From contig NZ_VCLB01000005.1 of assembly GCF_005924265.1 (NCBI RefSeq), forward strand, positions 338,006-402,005: a stretch of 64,000 bases of DNA, written 5' to 3'. Below the pieces are notes generated by a model that was given only the letters and a program-made list of their open reading frames with translations, searched no databases and had not been told where the DNA came from. Position numbers and translations under genes: made by a program. Below, one piece after another: positions 46,649 to 56,175 of this stretch. Within the stretch, counting starts at the first letter, position 1, and every line of letters begins with the position of its first letter. Origin of the DNA: Martelella lutilitoris. Lineage in GTDB: Bacteria > Pseudomonadota > Alphaproteobacteria > Rhizobiales > Rhizobiaceae.

Positions 46649-47024
46649 CGTGTCCCCCATGCTGACCGGCGATAAGAACTGAAAACAATTGCATGTCCAG
46701 GAAAATTGAACATCGACCCGCAATCGTTTTCGCAACCGCTACGACGATCTATCACGCATCGTGCATCCATCAGTCAACTGAGGTGCAGAGGTATTTATAT
46801 CGGGTATCGGCGCAGATCGCTGTGTCGATGGTGAGCCAAGAATGCGTCACTATTGGCGCTCAACAGCGAATTGGAAACAGGTATGCCGCCGTTTACCAGT
46901 TTCGTAGCTGAGCGCTCGGCCGCTGCGGCGTGAATTTCGTTCACGGCCGCCTGCAGGCCAGCATTCTATGACTGTAAAAGATAAGCAGTCATGCCCGAAC
47001 CTATTGTAACGACGGGGAAATCGA
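46649..47024. other. Divergent intergenic region between XRE regulator and poxB
   Basis: About 375 bp without a convincing open frame. It should contain the promoters of both flanking genes. I see no strong palindrome or terminator. Confidence 0.4.
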
Positions 47025-48764
47025 GTGGCCAAAGAAACCTGTTCTGACTATATTGCTTCTCTGCTTGCCGATATTGGTATTGCCCGGATTTGGGGTGTGA
47101 CTGGTGATAGTCTCAATGGCATAAACGATAGCCTGCTCCGACAAGGCAAGATCGAGTTCATGCATGTGCGTCATGAAGAGGCAGGCGCTTTTGCCGCGGG
47201 TGCGGAAGCAGCGGTTACAGGCAAACTGGCTGTCTGTGCGGGCAGTTGCGGCCCGGGTAATCTGCACCTGATCAACGGTTTGTACGACTGCCATCGCAAT
47301 CAGGTACCTGTGCTCGCGATCGCCTCACACATTCCCTCAAGTGAGATCGGCTCGCATTATTTCCAGGAAACACATCCTCAGGAGTTGTTCAAGGAATGCA
47401 GCCACTATGTAGAAATGGTTACCAATCCCGCTCAGCTTCCACATATCCTTGAAACGGCAATCCGGAGCGCGGTCGAAAAGCGTGGTGTGTCAGTGATAGT
47501 GCTGCCCGGCGATGTATCGCTTGAGCCGGCACCTGCCTCACCGGCTCCGATGACATTTGGCAAGCCGCCGGCCATAATTCCTGCTCCTGCCGATCTCGAG
47601 CGTCTGGCTGAAATGCTGAACAAGTCCGAGGCGGTCGCGATGCTCTGCGGCAGCGGCACCGCCGGCGCCCATGATGAAGTGGTCGCCCTGGCCGACCAGC
47701 TCGGAGCTCCAATCATTCACGCCCTGCGCGGCAAGGAGCATATCGAGTGGGACAACCCTTTTGATGTCGGAATGACAGGGTTGATCGGCTTTTCGTCCGG
47801 CTACCACGCTATGGAAAATTGCGACATGCTGCTGATGCTCGGGACGGACTTTCCCTATCGTCCGTTCTACCCCGAAAAGGCAAAGGTGGCGCAAATCGAC
47901 ATTCGTCCCGAAGCAATTGGCCGTCGAAGGGCTGTTGATGTCGGCCTCGTCGGTGATTTGCGTTCGACGATCAACGCACTGCTTCCGCGTCTGGCGCGCA
48001 AAGAAGACCGGCATTTTCTTGAGCGTGCCAAGGAGCACTATGTTTCTGCCCGTAAGGGCTTGGATGATCTTGCATTTCCCGAGAAGTCCGATCACCGGAT
48101 TCACCCGCAGCACCTGACCAGGCTCCTGAGCGAGCATGCCGAGGACGACGCGATCTTTACCGCCGATGTCGGCACGCCGACGGTCTGGGCCGCCAGATAT
48201 CTGAAGATGAATGGCAAGAGGCGTCTTCTGGGTTCCTTCAATTACGGTTCTATGGCCAATGCCATGCCGCAGGCTATCGGCGCACAAGCGTCATTTCCAG
48301 GACGGCAGGTCATCTCCATGTCCGGGGATGGCGGGTTTTCAATGCTAATGGGCGACCTTCTGTCACTGCGGCAGCTAAAATTGCCGGTAAAGCTCGTGGT
48401 ATTCGACAACGGCTCGCTTGGCTTCGTCGCCATGGAGATGAAGGCCTCGGGTTATCTCGATGCGAATACCGATCTTGATAACCCGAACTTTGCGGCCATG
48501 GCGGAATCCATCGGCATCAAGGGTATTCGTGTCGAAGACCCGGGTGCGCTTGAAGACGGCGTCACTGAAGCACTGGCGCACGAGGGTCCTGTATTGCTGG
48601 ATGTGAAGACCGCGAAACAAGAGCTTTCGATGCCGCCTTCGATCCATTTCCAACAGGCAAAGGGCTTTAGCCTGTTCATGATGAAAGCGGTGATGAGCGG
48701 TCGCGGTGATGAGCTGATGGAGCTTGCCCGCACCAATTTCAGAAAACACGGATGGTTCGGCTGA
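47025..48764 (+). CDS. poxB: Pyruvate dehydrogenase (quinone), pyruvate oxidase PoxB
   Basis: A 579-residue thiamine-diphosphate and FAD enzyme that converts pyruvate to acetate and carbon dioxide and reduces quinone at the membrane. The ThDP glutamate is in [14 protein letters not shown], the ThDP motif is [22 protein letters not shown], and the C-terminal membrane-activation segment [27 protein letters not shown] matches E. coli PoxB. The start is GTG 47025. It supplies quinol, like Mqo in the same island. The amidase gene begins 23 bp after it. Confidence 0.94.
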   Translation: MAKETCSDYIASLLADIGIARIWGVTGDSLNGINDSLLRQGKIEFMHVRHEEAGAFAAGAEAAVTGKLAVCAGSCGPGNLHLINGLYDCHRNQVPVLAIASHIPSSEIGSHYFQETHPQELFKECSHYVEMVTNPAQLPHILETAIRSAVEKRGVSVIVLPGDVSLEPAPASPAPMTFGKPPAIIPAPADLERLAEMLNKSEAVAMLCGSGTAGAHDEVVALADQLGAPIIHALRGKEHIEWDNPFDVGMTGLIGFSSGYHAMENCDMLLMLGTDFPYRPFYPEKAKVAQIDIRPEAIGRRRAVDVGLVGDLRSTINALLPRLARKEDRHFLERAKEHYVSARKGLDDLAFPEKSDHRIHPQHLTRLLSEHAEDDAIFTADVGTPTVWAARYLKMNGKRRLLGSFNYGSMANAMPQAIGAQASFPGRQVISMSGDGGFSMLMGDLLSLRQLKLPVKLVVFDNGSLGFVAMEMKASGYLDANTDLDNPNFAAMAESIGIKGIRVEDPGALEDGVTEALAHEGPVLLDVKTAKQELSMPPSIHFQQAKGFSLFMMKAVMSGRGDELMELARTNFRKHGWFG

Positions 48765-48787
48765 TCTGCCTGAGAAGGAAATAACCA

Positions 48788-49882
48788 ATGTGCACCTCGC
48801 TTCTTTATTTCGATGCCGCCAATCGGGCCTACCTTGGCCGGACCCTGGAGCTGAGTATCGAGCTTCCCTACCAGCTTTCGGTCTTTCCGGCAGAACTTGA
48901 ACTCAGTTCTCAAGCAGACGGTTACAAGCCATTGTCATGGCAGGCGAAGTTTCCGTTTCTGGCTGTTACCATGCCGGCAGCCATACCCGAGCCCGGCCAT
49001 GTTCCGGGCCCGGCTGATCTGAAGGTGGTCGAGGGAATGAACAGCGCCGGGCTGACCTTCTCCGTCCAGTCCTATGCCGCGGCTGGTGGTCTCGATACGG
49101 AAGGAGACGCTTCCAGCGCGGGACTTTCTGCCGCGGATCTCGGCGCCTGGGTGCTTGGCCAGTTTTCATCGGTCGAAGAGGTGAAACAGGCGCTGGCTGA
49201 CCTTGTTGTCACGGTCGAGCGCGTTCCGATCCTTGGCGGCCTGAAGATGCCGTTCCATTATTCGGTTCATGATGCCGCGGGCAAAAGCATTGTCATCGAA
49301 TTCCACCACGGCGTCCGCACGGTCTATGACAATCCTGTCGGGGTGATGACCAATGCGCCGCAGTTCTCCTGGCACCTGACGAATCTGAACAATTACACCT
49401 TCCTGACCAATGTCGATCACTCTAAGGCAACCTTCGGGTCTTACGAGGCCGTGCAATCCGGTGCAGGTATCGCCAAGGCAGGGCTTCCGGTGACGGATAC
49501 CTCGGTGGACCGCTTCATCCGTGCCGCCTTCTATGCGCAGTTTGCCGAAAAGCAGACGGATGCTGACAAAGCTGTGCAGATGATCGCCCACATCATGAAC
49601 AATTTTGACAGGCCGCGCGGCGTCACGGTGGACTATCCTGATCAGGGCAGCGGCCACCTTCAGGTGCAGGGCAATGAGGGAGACAAGGTGCCGACCGAAT
49701 TCACCTCCTGGACAAGCCTCTCCGATCTTGATCGCAAGCGCTTCTTTCTGCGCGACAGCGGCGGCATGAACTTCGCCGAATTCGATGTCGCAGACCTTGG
49801 CAATTCGGTCAAAACCTTCACGTCGAAGCCGATGGCGCAATTGCTGCCGAGGCCGCAAAACATGACGGCTGCTCTTTGCTGA
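48788..49882 (+). CDS. Linear amide C-N hydrolase (choloylglycine hydrolase family)
   Basis: A 364-residue Ntn hydrolase of peptidase family C59. The mature nucleophile would be Cys2 right after Met1 (MCTSLLYFDA), so it needs only methionine removal and no signal peptide; other expected residues are in YLGRTLELS (Arg18), VEGMNSAGLTFS (Asn/Asp region), GVMTNAPQFSWHL (Asn) and the arginine in TSVDRFIRAAF. Family members cleave bile salts, penicillin V or N-acyl homoserine lactones. Between poxB and an AspT-type antiporter, an N-acyl amino acid substrate is possible (inference). Confidence 0.88.
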   Translation: MCTSLLYFDAANRAYLGRTLELSIELPYQLSVFPAELELSSQADGYKPLSWQAKFPFLAVTMPAAIPEPGHVPGPADLKVVEGMNSAGLTFSVQSYAAAGGLDTEGDASSAGLSAADLGAWVLGQFSSVEEVKQALADLVVTVERVPILGGLKMPFHYSVHDAAGKSIVIEFHHGVRTVYDNPVGVMTNAPQFSWHLTNLNNYTFLTNVDHSKATFGSYEAVQSGAGIAKAGLPVTDTSVDRFIRAAFYAQFAEKQTDADKAVQMIAHIMNNFDRPRGVTVDYPDQGSGHLQVQGNEGDKVPTEFTSWTSLSDLDRKRFFLRDSGGMNFAEFDVADLGNSVKTFTSKPMAQLLPRPQNMTAALC

Positions 49883-49943
49883 GCAGCGCCGTTCAGGCAC
49901 AAAGGCTGCTGATGTGTTAATGATCGAGTGAAGGTGTTGCAGC

Positions 49944-51638
49944 TTGGAAATACTTGACTGGTTTGCCTCGGTTCTGCGCGACAATATCGAAATCCCGCTG
50001 TTTCTGGCACTGCTCTTCGGCTACACGGCCGGAAAGGTGGAGATCGCGGGTATCTCGCTTGGCGATGTGACTGCGACCCTGCTTGCCGCGCTGGTGATCG
50101 GCCAGATCGGCATCACCGTGTCGCCGGACGTCAAAACCATCTTCTTCATGTTCTACCTGTTTGCCGTCGGCTACAGCGCTGGGCCCCAATTCGTGCGCGG
50201 GTTGTTTTCAGGAGGGCTGCAGCAGGCGGCCTTTGCGCTTCTTGTCTGTTTGATGGGGCTTGGATCTGTCTATGTCGCGGCCAGGCTAGCCGGTTACGAT
50301 ATCGGCATAGCCGCCGGTCTTTATGCCGGCTCGACAACGACATCTTCGGCGCTTGGCCTTTCGCAGACGGCCATCGGCCAGACGGCACTGAGCGCAGCGG
50401 AGAAGACTGTCAGCCTGAACATCATGCCGGCGGCCTTTTCGATTGCCTATGTGATCGGCACGTTCGGCTCGGTTGTAATACTCGGAATTCTCGGTCCGAA
50501 GCTGCTGGGGATCGATCTGCCGGCGGCCTGCCGTGCCTATGTCAGACGCGTAGGCGGCAGCGGTGATCAGGGGCAGGGCGGGACCGCCTGGCATCAATAT
50601 GTCGCCAGAGCATACCGTGTCGGCGAGGATACGGCTGTTTCCGGGCTGAAGGTCGGGCAGGCAGAGCACTTCTTCGAGGGGTATCGGCTTTTCATCGGTA
50701 GGCTGCGCCGCAATGGCACGATCGTCGAGGCCACGGCCGAGATGGTGTTGGAACCCGGTGATACGATAGCAATCGGCGGCGCGCGTGGGGTGTTGCTTGA
50801 TGTGGTGGGCGCGGTTCTGCACGAGGTTGACGATGCCGAGCTCCTGAGCGTCCCGGTCGAGGGCGTCGATGTGCTGATTACGGCATCCAATGTGCACAAG
50901 AAGTCACTGGCCGAGATTGCGAAAATGCCCGAAACGCGGGGAATTTTTCTCACCGCGATAAACCGCGGCGCGATGTCGGTTTCCATTCCAATCCTGTCCG
51001 AGACCCGGCTTTATCGCGGTGACGTGGTGCATGTCGTCGGGCGAGCCGCTGATATCACCGCCGTTGCCCGCAAGTTCGGTTATCTTGATCGCGAAACGGA
51101 GCGTGCCGATATTGCGTTCATTGGCGCGGCCGTGGTGGTCGGGGCCCTGCTCGGCTCTTTGACATTGAAGATTGGGGAAGTGCCGCTGACGCTTTCAACG
51201 GCCGGCGGTGTGCTGCTTGTCGGTCTTCTTCTGGGCTGGCTTCGGTCTGTTCGCCCTGCCTTCGGCCGCGTTCCGCGTGCGACGACATGGTTTATGAGCT
51301 CGATCGGTCTCAACCTGTTCATCGCCGTCGTTGGCCTGACGGCAGGGCCGGGGTTGATCACAGCGCTGAAGGAGCTAGGGCCGGTGTTCCTGCTCTGGAG
51401 TGTTTTTGCCGCCGCCGTACCCATGATTCTGGCTCTTTATATTGGCAAGTATCTCTTCCGCTTTGATGATGCCATTGTCCTCGGTTGCTGTGCGGGCGCT
51501 CGTACGGCGCCTGCAGCGCTGAGCATGATCACCGATCGCGCCGGAAGCCAGGTGCCGGCAATAGGCTACTCGGTCGGCTACGCAACCGCCAGCACGGTTC
51601 TGACCTTGTTTGGCATCGTGATCGTATTGATAAGTTGA
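49944..51638 (+). CDS. AspT/YidE-type putative amino acid antiporter
   Basis: A 564-residue protein of the aspartate:alanine exchanger family: an N-terminal membrane half (about 1-190), a soluble middle with RCK_C/TrkA_C-like segments (about 205-375, including VLEPGDTIAIGGARG) and a second membrane half. AGLYAGSTTTSSALGLSQTAIGQ and CAGARTAPAALSMI are the paired transport motifs. In AspT the exchange of aspartate for alanine generates a proton gradient; other members are orphan. Start TTG 49944 has GAAGG nearby. No decarboxylase gene is adjacent, so the exact substrate is uncertain. Confidence 0.86.
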   Translation: MEILDWFASVLRDNIEIPLFLALLFGYTAGKVEIAGISLGDVTATLLAALVIGQIGITVSPDVKTIFFMFYLFAVGYSAGPQFVRGLFSGGLQQAAFALLVCLMGLGSVYVAARLAGYDIGIAAGLYAGSTTTSSALGLSQTAIGQTALSAAEKTVSLNIMPAAFSIAYVIGTFGSVVILGILGPKLLGIDLPAACRAYVRRVGGSGDQGQGGTAWHQYVARAYRVGEDTAVSGLKVGQAEHFFEGYRLFIGRLRRNGTIVEATAEMVLEPGDTIAIGGARGVLLDVVGAVLHEVDDAELLSVPVEGVDVLITASNVHKKSLAEIAKMPETRGIFLTAINRGAMSVSIPILSETRLYRGDVVHVVGRAADITAVARKFGYLDRETERADIAFIGAAVVVGALLGSLTLKIGEVPLTLSTAGGVLLVGLLLGWLRSVRPAFGRVPRATTWFMSSIGLNLFIAVVGLTAGPGLITALKELGPVFLLWSVFAAAVPMILALYIGKYLFRFDDAIVLGCCAGARTAPAALSMITDRAGSQVPAIGYSVGYATASTVLTLFGIVIVLIS

Positions 51639-52286
51639 GCTTTCCAAACTGCGTGAGCCTGCACCTGACTTTCGAGAGCGGCTTTGTAGCTGGGTTAGGG
51701 TCGTGCGCAGAGGTGGCTCGATTTGTCTGAATGAACCGCGTCAATGTCTTGGGTTGCGAGGAGGAGTTATAAATAATTTCCGGCCTGCTGCTCACAATTC
51801 TTCATTAACGGGGCGGGCGTATTGCTGGCCCGGGGTTGAGTGGAGGGGACACGCCACGGTTTCTGACTGCCGCGGCTGAGGGACGATATGACGACTTCAG
51901 GGAGATTCTGGCCGATCCGATGAGCCTCTCACCTGCGATGCGTTTGGTCATGGATCGGAGTGGGCTCGCGTCACGGCCCAAAGCAGTCGTTCATTGGTGG
52001 AACAGCTGCTGGATTGCAGCCGGTCATACTGGCCATTCGCTGCGGCTGCGTTGTCTGCGCCTTTGCCAAGGTTCACTGAGCGGACTCAGCCGATCAGCTC
52101 GATATTCTGCTGCCCGATCTGTCTCCGGAAATCATCGCTGGTGAGCGTCTGTAGGCATGCAAGCCTTGATCTTACTCTGGCCCCGTTCCCGGTGGAAATC
52201 AACGTTCCGTCTTTGGCAGCACAAATGTGCTGAATGGCGGCTGCGGAAAATATTGGATTGACAAAAGAGCGAGTTTCGATTTTTTT
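51639..52286. other. Intergenic region with possible decayed coding DNA
   Basis: About 650 bp. One open frame (51836-52144) begins with plausible protein (DTPRFLTAAAEGRYDDFREILAD) but becomes unlike protein after about 50 codons and matches no family I know, so it may be a remnant. The 3' end holds LacI-type operators. Nothing else supported. Confidence 0.4.
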
Positions 52287-52313
52287 GTAAAACGGTTTAG
52301 TAAATCGCTTTAC
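52287..52313. promoter_or_regulatory. Two adjacent LacI-type operators
   Basis: GTAAAACGGTTTAG (52287-52300) and GTAAATCGCTTTAC (52300-52313) are each inverted repeats centred on a CG step; the second is perfect in its five-base arms. Centres are 13 bp apart. They lie 44 bp upstream of the lacI-type gene, as expected for autoregulation and control of the ABC operon. Confidence 0.7.
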
Positions 52314-52356
52314 CTAAAAACTACGATCATGCAAAAGCCACCTGAGGGCGAACGAA

Positions 52357-53391
52357 ATGGCAAAGGCGCCAAGCCTGAAAGATGTAGCGAAGGCCGCGGG
52401 TGTTTCCGTTGCGACGATTTCGCGTCTCTTGAACGGCTCGCTTGTGCTGCCCGACGAAACGCGTAGCCGCATAGAGACGGCAATCAGGGATCTCGGCTAT
52501 GTGCCCAACCCCCATGCACGGCGGCTAAGCCGCGGGCGGTCCGACATGATCGGGCTGGTCATTCCCGACATCGCAAACCCGTTCTTTGCCATGCTCGTCG
52601 CGTCGATCGAGGAAGAGGCGGAAAAGTTCGGCCTCGCCGTGTCCCTAAATGCAACGCTCAACCGGCCGGGCCGCGAGAGGAAATATCTCGGCCTCATCGA
52701 ACACCACCATGTCGATGGGTTGATCTTCGTGACCAACCATCCGGATGACGGCGAGCTTGCTGGTCTGATAAACCGCACTGGCAAGGTCGTCATCGTCGAC
52801 GAGGACGTGCCGGGTGCCATCGTTCCCAAGCTCTTCTGCGACAATCACCAGGGCGGCTATCTCGCCGGAAAACATCTTGCCGACTTCGGCCATAAAAAGG
52901 TCGTCTTCGTTGGTGGCCCGGAGGAGATGATCTCTACCGCGCGCCGTCATGCGGGACTGGAGCAAGGACTTCGCGAGCGTTTCGGCGAAGAGGTGGAGAT
53001 CCCCCGCTATTGTGGCGAATACACGGTAGCGGCCGGTCGCCATGCGGCGCGGCGCTTTCTAGACGAGAAGCTTCCTGCCTCAGCCATCTTTGCCAGTTCC
53101 GACGAAATCGCAATCGGCATGATTGAGGTGCTTTATTCCGAGGGCGTGAGCATTCCCGACCGTGTGTCTGTGGTGGGCTTCGATGATGTCGGCCCGCTGC
53201 ACCTGTTTTCGCCGCCTTTGACCGCCGTGCGCCAGCCGGTGCGCGCCATCGGCGCGCGTGCTCTGTCCCTTCTTCTTCAAACAGATTGGCAGCAGCTCGA
53301 AACCCTGGAGCGGGAAGAGCTGCTGCCCGTAGAAATCGTCGTGCGGAGTTCCGTCGCGCCGCCGGTGATCGAAAAAAAGCGACGTTCTTAA
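52357..53391 (+). CDS. LacI family transcriptional regulator
   Basis: A 344-residue repressor. The N-terminal HTH is typical (SLKDVAKAAGVSVATISRLLNG) with hinge PNPHARRLSRGRSDMIGLVIPDI, followed by a periplasmic-binding-like sensor domain (about 65-330). It begins 44 bp after two operator-like palindromes and stands 20 bp before the binding-protein gene in the same direction, so it should be part of, and control, the ABC operon. The inducer is presumably the imported compound or a product. Confidence 0.93.
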   Translation: MAKAPSLKDVAKAAGVSVATISRLLNGSLVLPDETRSRIETAIRDLGYVPNPHARRLSRGRSDMIGLVIPDIANPFFAMLVASIEEEAEKFGLAVSLNATLNRPGRERKYLGLIEHHHVDGLIFVTNHPDDGELAGLINRTGKVVIVDEDVPGAIVPKLFCDNHQGGYLAGKHLADFGHKKVVFVGGPEEMISTARRHAGLEQGLRERFGEEVEIPRYCGEYTVAAGRHAARRFLDEKLPASAIFASSDEIAIGMIEVLYSEGVSIPDRVSVVGFDDVGPLHLFSPPLTAVRQPVRAIGARALSLLLQTDWQQLETLEREELLPVEIVVRSSVAPPVIEKKRRS

Positions 53392-53411
53392 CCAAACCAG
53401 AGGATGAACCA

Positions 53412-54365
53412 ATGACTTTCAGATTTTCCCGCAGGATGCTTCTTTCCACGGCCCTTGCTGCCGGTGTGATGACCGGCGCCCTTTCGACCGCCGCCAATGC
53501 GGCTGACAAGACGTTTGCACTTGTTCAGATCAACCAGCAGGCTCTGTTCTTCAACGATATCAATCGCGGTGCGGAAGAAAAGGCGGCCGAACTCGGTGTC
53601 GAGCTGCAGATCTACAACGCCAATAACGACCCGTCCATGCAGAACAACGCCGTCGAAACCTACATCCAGGAAGGCGTTGACGGCCTCGCCGTTGTCGCCA
53701 TCGATGTCAACGGCATCATGCCCGCCGTCGAGCAGGCCGATGAGGCCGGCATTCCGGTCGTCGCCATCGATGCCATCCTGCCGGAAGGCCCGCAAAAGGC
53801 CCAGATCGGTGTCGACAATGCCAAGGCTGGTGGTGATATCGGCGCCTACTTCCTCGACTACGTCAACGCCAACATGGACGGCAAGGCCAAGGTCGGCATC
53901 GTCGGCGCTCTCAACTCCTACATCCAGAACGTCCGTCAGGACGGTTTCCAGGATGCCATTGAGGGTGTTGACGGTATCGAGATCGCGGGCGTCGTGGACG
54001 GACAGAACGTTCAGGATACCGCTTTGAGCGCGGCTGAAAACCTGATCACCGCCAACCCCGACCTGACCGCCATCTATGCCACCGGAGAGCCGGCTCTGAT
54101 GGGTGCGATTGCTGCTGTCGAAAGCCAGGGCAAGCAGGACGATATCAAAATCTTCGGCTGGGACCTGACGGCACAGGCAATCAACGCCATTGATGACGGC
54201 TTCCTGATCGCCGTGATCCAGCAGGACCCGTCCCTGATGGGCGCTGCCGCCGTGGAAGCGCTCAACGACATCTCCAATGGCGACAGTGTCGAGGCATCGA
54301 TCTCCGTTCCGGTCACGATCGTCGATGAAACCAATGTTGAACCGTACCGCGCTATCTTTAAATGA
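53412..54365 (+). CDS. Sugar-type ABC transporter substrate-binding protein
   Basis: A 317-residue periplasmic binding protein of the ribose/RbsB type (Peripla_BP_4). A signal peptide is visible (SRRMLLSTALAAGVMTGALS, cut near ANAAD). Then the two-lobed fold has NDINRGAEEKAAELGVELQIY and FGWDLTAQAINAIDDGFLI. ATG 53412 was chosen by the signal. Its stop overlaps the ATPase gene. Substrates of this class are pentoses, hexoses or nucleoside-like molecules. Confidence 0.92.
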   Translation: MTFRFSRRMLLSTALAAGVMTGALSTAANAADKTFALVQINQQALFFNDINRGAEEKAAELGVELQIYNANNDPSMQNNAVETYIQEGVDGLAVVAIDVNGIMPAVEQADEAGIPVVAIDAILPEGPQKAQIGVDNAKAGGDIGAYFLDYVNANMDGKAKVGIVGALNSYIQNVRQDGFQDAIEGVDGIEIAGVVDGQNVQDTALSAAENLITANPDLTAIYATGEPALMGAIAAVESQGKQDDIKIFGWDLTAQAINAIDDGFLIAVIQQDPSLMGAAAVEALNDISNGDSVEASISVPVTIVDETNVEPYRAIFK

Positions 54366-55171
54366 CATCCGACCTTAGCCAGACCGGTGGCGAAGGCGGC
54401 GGAGGGGATGTTCCCCTCCGCTCGCCGGAAAAGCCCAAAAATGAGCCCGCCGTATCTCTTCGCGGCATAACCAAAACCTTCGGCTCGCATCAGGCGCTGC
54501 GTGGTGTCGATCTTGACCTCTATCCGGGCGAATGCCTTGGTCTGGTCGGCGACAATGCGGCAGGCAAGTCGACCCTGACCAAGATTATCTCGGGGACCTA
54601 CATTCCCGATGGCGGCACCATCAAGGTCGGCGGCGAAAGCGTCGAGCTGACCGGCCCAGCGGATGCCCGCAACCGCAATATCGAAATGGTTTTTCAGGAT
54701 TTAAGCCTGTGCGACCATATCGATGTTGTCGGTAATTTGTTCCTCGGTCGCGAATTGTCCAAAGGCATGTTCCTCGATCGCAGAAAAATGGCGGAAGAGG
54801 CCGGGCGCATGCTCGAGGCGCTGGAAATCCGTATTCCCCGCCTTTCCGCCAAGGTCGAAAAGCTTTCCGGCGGTCAGCGTCAGGCGATTGCCATTGCGCG
54901 CGCGGCCTCCTTTCAGCCGAAAGTGCTGATCATGGACGAGCCCACATCGGCGCTCGCCGTGGCAGAGGTCGAGGCCGTTCTTCATCTCATCAACCGGGTC
55001 AAGGCGAAGGGGGTGTCGGTCGTTCTGATTACCCACCGCCTGCAGGACCTCTTTCGCGTCTGCGACCGTATCGCCGTCATGTATGAAGGTACCAAGGTTG
55101 CCGAACGCATGATCGGCGACACCAGTCTCGAAGACCTCGTCAAGCTCATCGTCGGGGGAGAAACACATTGA
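54362..55171 (+). CDS. Sugar-type ABC transporter ATP-binding protein, single domain
   Basis: A 269-residue ATPase. Walker A is GDNAAGKSTLTKII, the signature is KLSGGQRQAIAIARAA, Walker B is LIMDEPTSALA. Unlike RbsA it has only one ATPase domain, similar to FrcA of rhizobial fructose systems, so it likely works as a homodimer. A glycine- and proline-rich 25-residue N-terminal tail is unusual. It overlaps both neighbours by 4 nt. Confidence 0.92.
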   Translation: MTSDLSQTGGEGGGGDVPLRSPEKPKNEPAVSLRGITKTFGSHQALRGVDLDLYPGECLGLVGDNAAGKSTLTKIISGTYIPDGGTIKVGGESVELTGPADARNRNIEMVFQDLSLCDHIDVVGNLFLGRELSKGMFLDRRKMAEEAGRMLEALEIRIPRLSAKVEKLSGGQRQAIAIARAASFQPKVLIMDEPTSALAVAEVEAVLHLINRVKAKGVSVVLITHRLQDLFRVCDRIAVMYEGTKVAERMIGDTSLEDLVKLIVGGETH

Positions 55172-56175
55172 CCGCCTACACCGAACGCGCGAAGGGCTCG
55201 CCGCTCGCCGATTTTCTCGGCGAGAACGCCCAGGTTCTGTCCATCGCCTTCTTCTTCGTCGTCTGCGTCATCTTCTTCTCGGCTACGACCGATACATTTC
55301 TGACGGCGGGCAACCTTCTGAATGTGGTCCGGCAGGCCGCTCCCATCCTGATCGTCGCGATTGCGATGACCTATGTCATCGTCACCGGCGGTATCGATCT
55401 CTCGGTCGGCTCCGTCATTGCGGTTATCAACGCTGTTGTAGCGATGGTTATTGCTGCCGGGATGCCCTGGCCGCTTGCCATTGTCGCCATGCTGGCGCTC
55501 GGCGCGTTCATCGGTCTGTTTCAGGGCTGGTTCGTCGCCTATCAGGGGATTCCCGCCTTCATCGTCACGCTGGCCGGTCTTTCGATCTTCCGTGGCCTCG
55601 CGCTTTACCTCACCAAGGGCTATTCGATTCCGATCCGTGATGTGGATGGCTTTCTGTTCCTTGGCCGTGGCGAGCTCTTCGGCATTCCGTTCCCCGCCAT
55701 TGTGGCCATCATTGTTGCCATCATCGGCTATATCATCATCTCGAAAACCCGCTATGGCCGCCAGGTTGTCGCCGTCGGCTCCAATCTGGAAGCCGCGCGC
55801 CGCGTCGGCATGCCCGCGAAATTCGTGCTGATGTCCGTCTATGTGCTTTCCGGTCTCGCCTGTGGTCTTGCCGGCCTCTTGATGGCTGCCCGCCTCGGTT
55901 CCGGTTCGTCCAATGCCGCTGTCGGTTTCGAGCTTCAGGCCATTGCCGCCGTCGTTCTGGGCGGCACGTCGCTGATGGGCGGTCGTGGCACTATTCTCGG
56001 CACAGTGCTTGGCACGATGACCATTGCTGTCATTGGCAACGGTCTCATCCTGCTGCACATCTCGCCCTTCTTCACCCAAATCGTGACGGGCGCGATCATC
56101 CTGATGGCGATCTGGCTCAATACCCGCATTTTCGGAACGAATTTCCGTTTCGGGCTTGGGAAGGGAGGCAAATAA
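55168..56175 (+). CDS. Sugar-type ABC transporter permease
   Basis: A 335-residue RbsC/FrcC-like permease with about ten helices. Conserved stretches are YVIVTGGIDLSVGSVIAVINA, YGRQVVAVGSNLEAARRVGM and AVVLGGTSLMGGRGTILGTVLG. The start is TTG 55168, overlapping the ATPase stop. Its TAA stop overlaps the next ATG (phosphotriesterase-family gene), which ties transport to the enzymes. Confidence 0.93.
   Translation: MTAYTERAKGSPLADFLGENAQVLSIAFFFVVCVIFFSATTDTFLTAGNLLNVVRQAAPILIVAIAMTYVIVTGGIDLSVGSVIAVINAVVAMVIAAGMPWPLAIVAMLALGAFIGLFQGWFVAYQGIPAFIVTLAGLSIFRGLALYLTKGYSIPIRDVDGFLFLGRGELFGIPFPAIVAIIVAIIGYIIISKTRYGRQVVAVGSNLEAARRVGMPAKFVLMSVYVLSGLACGLAGLLMAARLGSGSSNAAVGFELQAIAAVVLGGTSLMGGRGTILGTVLGTMTIAVIGNGLILLHISPFFTQIVTGAIILMAIWLNTRIFGTNFRFGLGKGGK

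Noticed and set aside
51836..52144. Open frame between the AspT-type gene and the LacI-type gene
   Set aside because: Only its first 50 codons look like protein, no family is recognised and no ribosome site is strong; noted as possible decayed DNA only.
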